DNA of 64,000 nt. It comes from Chaunax sp. Z400 (taxonomy: Eukaryota > Chordata > Actinopteri > Lophiiformes > Chaunacidae). The notes under the pieces were generated by a model. That model ran no database searches and had not been told where the DNA came from. It worked only from the letters and a program-made list of their open reading frames with translations. Below, in pieces: positions 53,001 through 61,100 of this stretch (position 1 is its first letter; every line of letters starts with the position of its first letter). The stretch spans positions 18,190,335 to 18,254,334 of the forward strand of contig CM075203.1 of the NCBI GenBank assembly GCA_037577475.1. Reading direction: 5' to 3'. The position numbers and the translations under genes are program-made.

Positions 53001-55151
53001 GAGGCTACAGATACCTCCGAACATGACACAGCTTGGAAGGATGCAGCCTTGTCAGGAAACGAGCAATAAATTTTTATTAGCGGTGCGAGACGCGTCTTTG
53101 ACATGAGTTAAGTGGAGCAGGAATGTATTGTGGGTGATTTATTTATGTTAGTTCATTCTAATTGTTTTGGCTGCTGGGGCCAAATACGATCAAATAATAT
53201 GAGTCACACTTAAAAGTGCATAAAACTGTATAGAAGATTTAAAGGTAGCACAATGTCAATGTGGAAAAGTGAATGTTATACTGTAACATATTATATCACA
53301 TGATAATTCCTAATGCATTCATTTAGCAGTTTACAGCTAGTCTACATTTAACTACATCATAATCTGTTGGGTAGTTTGATCTACTTTATAAGCTGATCGT
53401 GTATTTTTAGATGGGAAATCTGAATTTATACCCTCGTAACTATAAATATTGAATCAAATAGGTGTAGTAGTACATGGGTAAATGTACACAAGCTGCTTTC
53501 ATGCCTAGCCTGTTTGATCCAAACCAAATGAAAGACTCAGTCCATATCAAATTCAACTAATTTTGGTTTGCTTTTAGTGTAAAAACATTTTTTGATGGTT
53601 CAGATCTTTGTACCAGACCAGTACAGGTAGTTATGGCTAGGCTAGTAAATATTATGCCAGATCGATAGTTTGGTCTGTTTCCATTGCAGACCAGTTCTAA
53701 ACTGAGGGATCCCCCGACTCTCTCTCCCTCTTTTAGAGGGAGAGAGAGTCGGGGGAAGACATGCAGCAAAGGAAGCTGAGCAGGAATCGAACTCATGGGC
53801 ACTGCGGGAGGAGTGCTTGTGATAGTAATGCCATAATAGTATTATTATAGTGACGACAAAATTAATTTGTTCATTCCTTTTTCTCTGCCGGCTAAACTGA
53901 GGAGACACAGACATCAGATCCACGCCCATAAGACAATCAAGTGTCAATCAAGCATAGGTGATGACAGGATGTATTTATGTTATGTTCTTTATTTGTGGGT
54001 CCTTGGTTCAAACCTGGGTTCAGACTTTCAGGTGTGAAAGCAACCATACCTGCAGTCTCCCACTGATTGCAACCAGTAGTTCCATCAATGGTGTGTTTTT
54101 GTCACCAATAGAATAAGAAAATCAAACCTGAAAAGGCTGAATTCCTCATCTGGTTTTGGGTTTACAGAAATATATGTAACATTTTATTCTAACCTCCCTT
54201 TGGTATTCATAAGCAGGGTATAAACAGTCTGTTAATGTTTATTACATGTTATAAGGTGGGTATAAGAAGGTAAATTAAACTTAAGTTTGTTAATAAACAA
54301 TATTACTCTGACTGTGAAACATCTGTAAATATTTATACAATTATTAAATAGGAATGACACCTTCACAGTAAAAGACAGCTGTACATCATATATGGTACCT
54401 AGATGACATCATACTTAATATGTCCTCAGTACTTTTTAATATGTTACGTGTGTGACTGATTTCCACATGTATAAGAACTTTTTTTGCGTTGTAAGATGTT
54501 GTTATTTAATCTTTTGAAATGATGTATCATTTATTAAATCAGCATATGGTCTCCCTGAGATTTAAAATCTCTTTACAGGACTGCTCAAAATGTAGATTAC
54601 AAAGATAAATAAATAACAAAACGTAGTCTGATAATGAATCTAATAAAATGACAAATAAAAAACGATCAATTAGAAATGATAAATATGTTTGATATTGAAT
54701 CTCATATTCAGTCCTTCGTGCTTCTTGAGAAAAGTTTCTCTGACTTCCAGCCAGAACTGTAAAGAAACACAAAAAACATAACGTAAATTGCTCGAATGAC
54801 ATGGCACAGATGCGTTCTGGTTTCGGGGAGCGGACATAGCAGACCCAGCCCTGGGTCAGAATACAGATAATGACGGCGACCACAGACATTCTTGCCCTAA
54901 ATTGCTACCTGAGGAAAAAGCCAGAGGCGTGCCAGATCCCCAGAGAAAGCAGAGTGAAAGAAACGGCCTCACCACACACAAGTGCTGCCCTGAAATAGCA
55001 AACAATCTGCGGAGGTGACGCCCCATTTGTTCTCTGTCAGAATGATATAGGCTCTGTGAAACCAGAGAGTAACAGCTCAGCTTCAGATATCCCAGTCGTA
55101 TGTTATACTTTAGTGAAAGCAGACTGTTTTTCTTTCAGCCGTCTCACTGGA

Positions 55152-55196
<45 letters not shown>

Positions 55197-58100
55197 AGGC
55201 TCGTATTGAGGAGCTGGAGGAGGAGCTGGAAGCGGAGCGGGCCATGAGAGCCAAGGTATGGTACCAGAAGACGCTGCACAACATCTGCCCTCTCCGTAAA
55301 ATGAAACACAGAGCGGCTGAGCCAAAAGTCTGCCTGTCAGGCTGCGGGGCAGATAAGAAGATATCAAGCAGTTCTGGATGAGCTTTACTCTGCTGTGATA
55401 TTCAGGGAACATTAAAAGAGAGGGTGGAAAAAGAGAAAAGATCGCTGATCTGTTAGCAGCGTGTTGGTGCTGTGCCTCTGGTCACCCCAAACTATCTGCA
55501 CCTGTGATAATAAACTGGAGGTGGAGGGACCTTGTGTTTTTCATTAACATACATGGCAACCCCAGAGGCGTAGAGGGACCCCAACATCCTTCTTCCTCTT
55601 TCTTATTCCTTATTTTTCCAGTCATTCTCTATCCTTCACACACACATCACCTCCTGTTTCTAGTGATCCTCTTACCTTCTCCCAGAATCAAATCGGAAGA
55701 ACGGGACATTTTTTCCTGTTTTTTCTTTTTCTTTTTTGCACCACAGCAAAGCTTCAAGACATCCTCGTAGTGATGTAAGGGTTTAAAAGCATCAGGCCTG
55801 GTTCATATAAAGATAATCTACTAAGGTGGGCTCTCTAAGTGCTTGTTGTTTCAAACAAGACACTCTTAAAGCATGTGTGTATTTAAGCCACAGAACCTGG
55901 TCGCCCCTCTTAAGACCTGACTGTTATTTCCATGTTACAGTAGGCAAAGGCAGAAATGCAAAGGCACATATTTCACCCTGCGTGTTGAATAGAGTGACAA
56001 TGGGCCTGAGGGTGTGTTTTGCACACTTCTCCCCACTCTGGGTGGTATTCCTAATGGTCTCCCCCCAACCTCCACCCCAGCAGTCTCCAAAGCCACAGAG
56101 CAGTGAATGAGGCAGGCAGAGACATGCAGGTCTTTATCTGTTCCACAGCCTGTGTCTTCAGGGGAGCTCAAACACAGCATACCTCTGCTGCACACAGACC
56201 CGCTATTGTTTGACTCTGCTCCTCAGGTCGCACAAGGGAGATATCACCAGGAGATAGAGGCTGACAGACACGACTATTTTCCATGGGATCTTCGCCCAGC
56301 TGGAATGCCAGCCGCCCTCACACACACCTACATGTGTTCAGTGGAGAAACACACACAAACCCCAAAAGGAGCATGTAGCATTCAAACAGATATAATCTTA
56401 AGACAAATACAGATATGATATTAATATGTTTGAATCAGGCCACTGTTATTTATCATTTTTATTAAATGGCACTAAAAATCTCCACTGAAATCCATACTAA
56501 ACTGAATATACATTAATATATCTATATGAACAATAGGTTACATTACTGTGTGTAATTTGACAGGGTCAGTAGTAGTGACTAGTCCTGTAATCAGAGAAAA
56601 TTCTCTAAAAATCTTTGAGTGTTTAGTAACTGAAAAGATTTGTGAAAATCTGTCCATCAGTTTTGCAACCAACTAACCAACCAACCAACCAACCAGCCAA
56701 CTAACCAACCAACCAACCAACCAACCAACCAGCCAGCCAACTAACAAACCTACCAACCAACCAGCCAACTAACAAACCAACCAACCAACCAGCTGACTAA
56801 CCAACCAACCAACCAACCAGCCAACTAACAAACCAACCAGCCAACTAACCAACCAACCAACCAGCCAACTAACAAACCAACCAACCAGCCAACTAACAAA
56901 CCAACCAACCAACCAATCAGCCAACTAACCAACCAGCCAACCAACCAACTAACCAGCCAGCCAACTAACCAACCAACCAACCAGCCAGCCGTCTAGCAGT
57001 TCCTTCTATGGTTTAAAATGACTTCAATCAGGAGAGACAAGTGACTGAAGTAAGGATAATTGTTTGTGATGCTTTGTGATAATTAGTCTGTCAGAAAGTC
57101 TTTGGCACTTGATTCTTAAAGGGGGAGTGTGATTGAAGGTCATCTACCCTGAGTAGCAGAGAGATAAATCCCCTCATGGAGTCCAAACACTGGTGGTGGT
57201 GGTGGCTGATGACTCTGGAGAGACTGAAAGTATGAAAGGATGAATTTGGTGAAGCTTCAAAGACTGGGCTGTGATGGGAAGGTGGATGGCTTGCATAACA
57301 GCAGCATGAAACAACTTCGGGTAGAGAGAGAGTCATATTTAAAAAGACAGCAGCAAGATAATAGGCTGACAATGAAGGTGTGTCACTGCAATAGAGCAAT
57401 AGTCTTCCTGACTGAACCTTTGCTGGAGTCCATGCAGCTTAATAAACAATTTTATTGTGATGTAGCAGGGACCATATGTGCGGAATCATATTTTCAGAGA
57501 AATATACTCCTCCTTATCGATGTTAAATAAACCTGAGTGGTTGCATAAATTCTGTAGTCATAGCTGTGGTCAGGGAGGAACCTCCATCATATTGGAGGCC
57601 AAGGACATGATGGATACCAGAGAGCACTCATGCAAAACACACTGGCATGTATGCACAGGCTGTGCAGAGACACACTCCTTCACACTCCTGAAGATGAATC
57701 TCCCCTCTCTAGCATGTGGATGGGAGTGAGCGGTGTTGGGTAATGCTGAACCTGAGGAGCTGTAGTGCGGAGGAGAGCGATGAGTGAGCTCAGTGCTTGG
57801 TGTTAACCCCCTGTGCAGAGCCAGGTTGTAGACACAGAGGGTGTGCTGGGGGGGGGGCTGCAGGTTTTGGAGACTGAGCTGGGGGGTGTGGGGGTCAGAG
57901 AAGAAGCCCCCAGCGAGTATCATCTGTTTCCCCTCGTTCTGCCTGAGGTGTGTTGACGGCTGTGGCTCATAGCTGCTATCAGGGAGGCCTGAGACTCCAG
58001 CTTTTACAGACCAGTCTCAACATCTATGAGTGTCTTTAAAGCAGCTGTAAAAGGCTGGTGTAAAAACAAGTGCTTTTAACTACAGAGGCCTGGCTGTTTG

Positions 58101-61100
58101 TGCATGTAATGGCCCGGCATTGTAAACTCTCTCCATGTGTTGCTGTGCGAGGTTTGTGCGTGAGAAGGCTCTCTGTGGCGACTTCGCTGAGGAGTTCATC
58201 ACCTTTCATACATTAACATTTCAGCTCTTTGTGTTTTATTTGTTTTGCAGTTCAATACATGAAGTTTGTATTTCTTCTGATTTAAGTTTTATCACGCTGC
58301 ACACACTTATGCTATACTTTATTTTATTGGTGGGGTCGGTCTGTGCTTTGAGTCTGATCCAGATGAAAATACATGAAAGCTTCTGATATTTTATGGTTTG
58401 TTTTTTTATTGGTCAGGGTTTACTTCTTCTGAAACAGGATTATGTCCATCAGGTAGAAAAACTGGTCTGTTCTTAGAATTTTGCTTTCAGTTTAGTGTAA
58501 ATGGAATGTAAAAGGAGTTGAATGTAGTGACAGACCCATAGAGAATCATCAGCTGACTGTGTTGTCAACTTTATAAAGTGATAATATGTCAGTGTGGTGT
58601 TTACAGCTTGAGAGGATGCCCACAATTTAGCAAAAAAATAAATAAATTAATGAATTAATTAATGGCCATTTAAACATAATATTTAGTATTTTCACATTAA
58701 AAGTGTTATGTCACCCAAAGACAGGGAACATGAGGAAAACTAACACAAAAGGCAGACACAAAAGGCAGTGCTGGTGCACTTCAAGGATTTAGTACCAAAA
58801 TGTAGCACCTATAGACGAGGCTCAGTCTGAGACAGACAGTATCCACACAGGAGAAGGCAGACAGAGTCACACACAGTCCAACAAACTAAGAACAAAAGGA
58901 AAAAGGCTGGAGCAGAAGATAAAGTGGTACAACAACGAGCTGTCCAGAATGCAGATTTTTGCTTCGAGGAAGAACTTTGTGACCCGTCATACACCCTGAT
59001 ATGGAGCGCAGACAGACTGCCCTGAGTTTGGCAGGGAAGTGTCCTCTAAGAAGGGATGGACATCGTTTGGATTTTAAACATTCTGATTCTGATTCTGCTT
59101 TTCGGTTCCGGTTCTTTGAGGGGCGGGGTCCAAACAGGCCACATGCTGATTTCGAAGAAGAAAAATGTGTTTGAAAAACAATTATATATTCTGTATAAAG
59201 AATGTATCATTCTTTATGAATGAAACAAATGATATTTCATTTTAACGTACCTGATTGCAACGAGGTGCCGCTGGCTGTTGGCTCAGGGTTGACTGAGGCA
59301 GGCAGCAGCATGTTCAACATGATACACTCGCTGATTTGTACACCGCGTTGGTGACGGTGTTTAGTCATGTTAGTTGTGCATCCTTCCTTGCATGAAAGAA
59401 ATTTTGCACAGGTGTTGCGCTGCATTTGCATTTTTCAGGGCCAAATAAAGCCACACTATTGAGCGCTGCTTACTGTGGTCCATGGCTGAGCCAGGCTCAA
59501 AGTACCCATTCAACCTGTGAGGCGGAAACTACAGAAGCTGCATGCCATCACCACGGAAACTGAAACTTATTTAGGAACAGATAACAAAAATACAAACAAA
59601 ACACAATTTTTTCACAAGTTGAAAGATTTAAGACTTATTGTGTTGCACAAAAAAGACTCAGATTTTATGCTCAAATCCCTAATGATGAGCTCGTCTCCTT
59701 TGCTTTGGACTGGTGACGATGAAAGGCCTCTCTTCAATGTGCAGTTTTATAACACAACACGATTACATGCTGGCTGCAGAAGCCGTTGACCGTGAATTTG
59801 AAGTATTTAGTGTGCATAAAGAAGTTTTAAAAAGTTTACTTCAACTTGTGAAAAATAGGAAGAAAAACAATAGTTCTGCATTTATGTATTTATTTATTTT
59901 TTGTTGAGTATAATATAACCAGTCCTAGCCAGTTAAATAGTCTGTAAAATAAATTAAATCCAGCATCACATCAGCAAAATCAAGACTAACAGCAGCCTGG
60001 TTTAACTTTGTCAGATGTTTAGCCGTGAACAGCCTTTGTATAACTCACACAGACAGAGACCAGAAGCTTTACGGGTAATATTCAGTTTGTGTGACAGCAG
60101 CTAACCCCGGTGTAGCCCTCCTGACTCCTGACCTCAGGAAAGATCACTTCCCCTCGTGGGCTGCCAATCATCAGATCCCCCGGTGGTTAAATATCCTGTC
60201 CTGAGAGGTGGGACTGCTTTAGAATCAGAATAGATGAAGGTGTTCATAAATATCTGTTGATTCTGAGCTCGTGGATGTTCAACAATGACTTTTTACTTAC
60301 CACTTACTTATCACTATACTATAATTACTGTGGAGTGGAGTGGGAATACTTAATATTTGATACCATGCTTGAACTGCTCTGTTTGTGGCAGGTTGAGAAG
60401 CAGAGAGCAGATCTGACCAGAGAACTGGACGATCTCACCGACCGACTGGAGGAAGCAGGAGGCGTCACCGCCTCTCAGGTAAACATGGCTGCAACAGATT
60501 TAGGTTTTTTGTTTTTTGTTTTTTTGCTGAAGGTTCCTATAGAGAAGGTTTGTAGCATTGTCATCTTAGCATAAACCACTGGCTCTGTTCAAAGGTAACA
60601 CAACCCACCTACCACAACCTCTAATTAACATGTTGTATCTTGTTTGTTTGATCCATACAAAGCTGAAATCTAAGAACAAGAGACCACAAAAAAAGGTGAC
60701 GACTAGACACCACAGAGTGATTTTCCTGAGCCACAAAGCCTGACAGAGAAGCTCCAGTGAGCATTTTAATTAGTGATTTTAGAGGTGCTGCTATGAACAT
60801 TATGTATGAGCTGTCCTCCTGTTTCCAGCTTCTTATTCAACAGAGAGGTTATGAGATAAAAGTCAGCCAGAAAACAAGAAAGCAGTGTTGTTTGTTTTAT
60901 TTTAATTCCTTAAAGCCCCTGGAAACGTGTCTTGAAATAAGAAAATGTACAGCAAAGGTTAGTTTCTATTTAAGCATCTACAAATCAAATATAAATGTGC
61001 ATAAATATAAAAAAAAACATAGTTAAAAGCAGCTCATTTAACCGTTTAAGCTTCTCTGAAGACGTGTCAGATGACATTTGATTGGTATCTCCCTAGTTTG

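Larger units (their letters stand above)
44946..55198 (+). other. Intron of about 10.3 kb between rod exons F and G
   Basis: The exon pair (KELQ joined to ARIEELEEEL) is contiguous in the family, so nothing conserved is missing. Contents seen are a dispersed repeat start near 45050, an unexplained minus-strand open frame at 46320-46465, a hAT MITE at 47753, repeats at 50205 and 51975, and a hairpin at 53711. Confidence 0.7.

Noticed and set aside
56673..56995. Regular ccagccaactaac blocks, considered as a CRISPR or coding repeat
   Set aside because: The spacers are the same AACC motif and frames are low-complexity; it is a satellite-type repeat.
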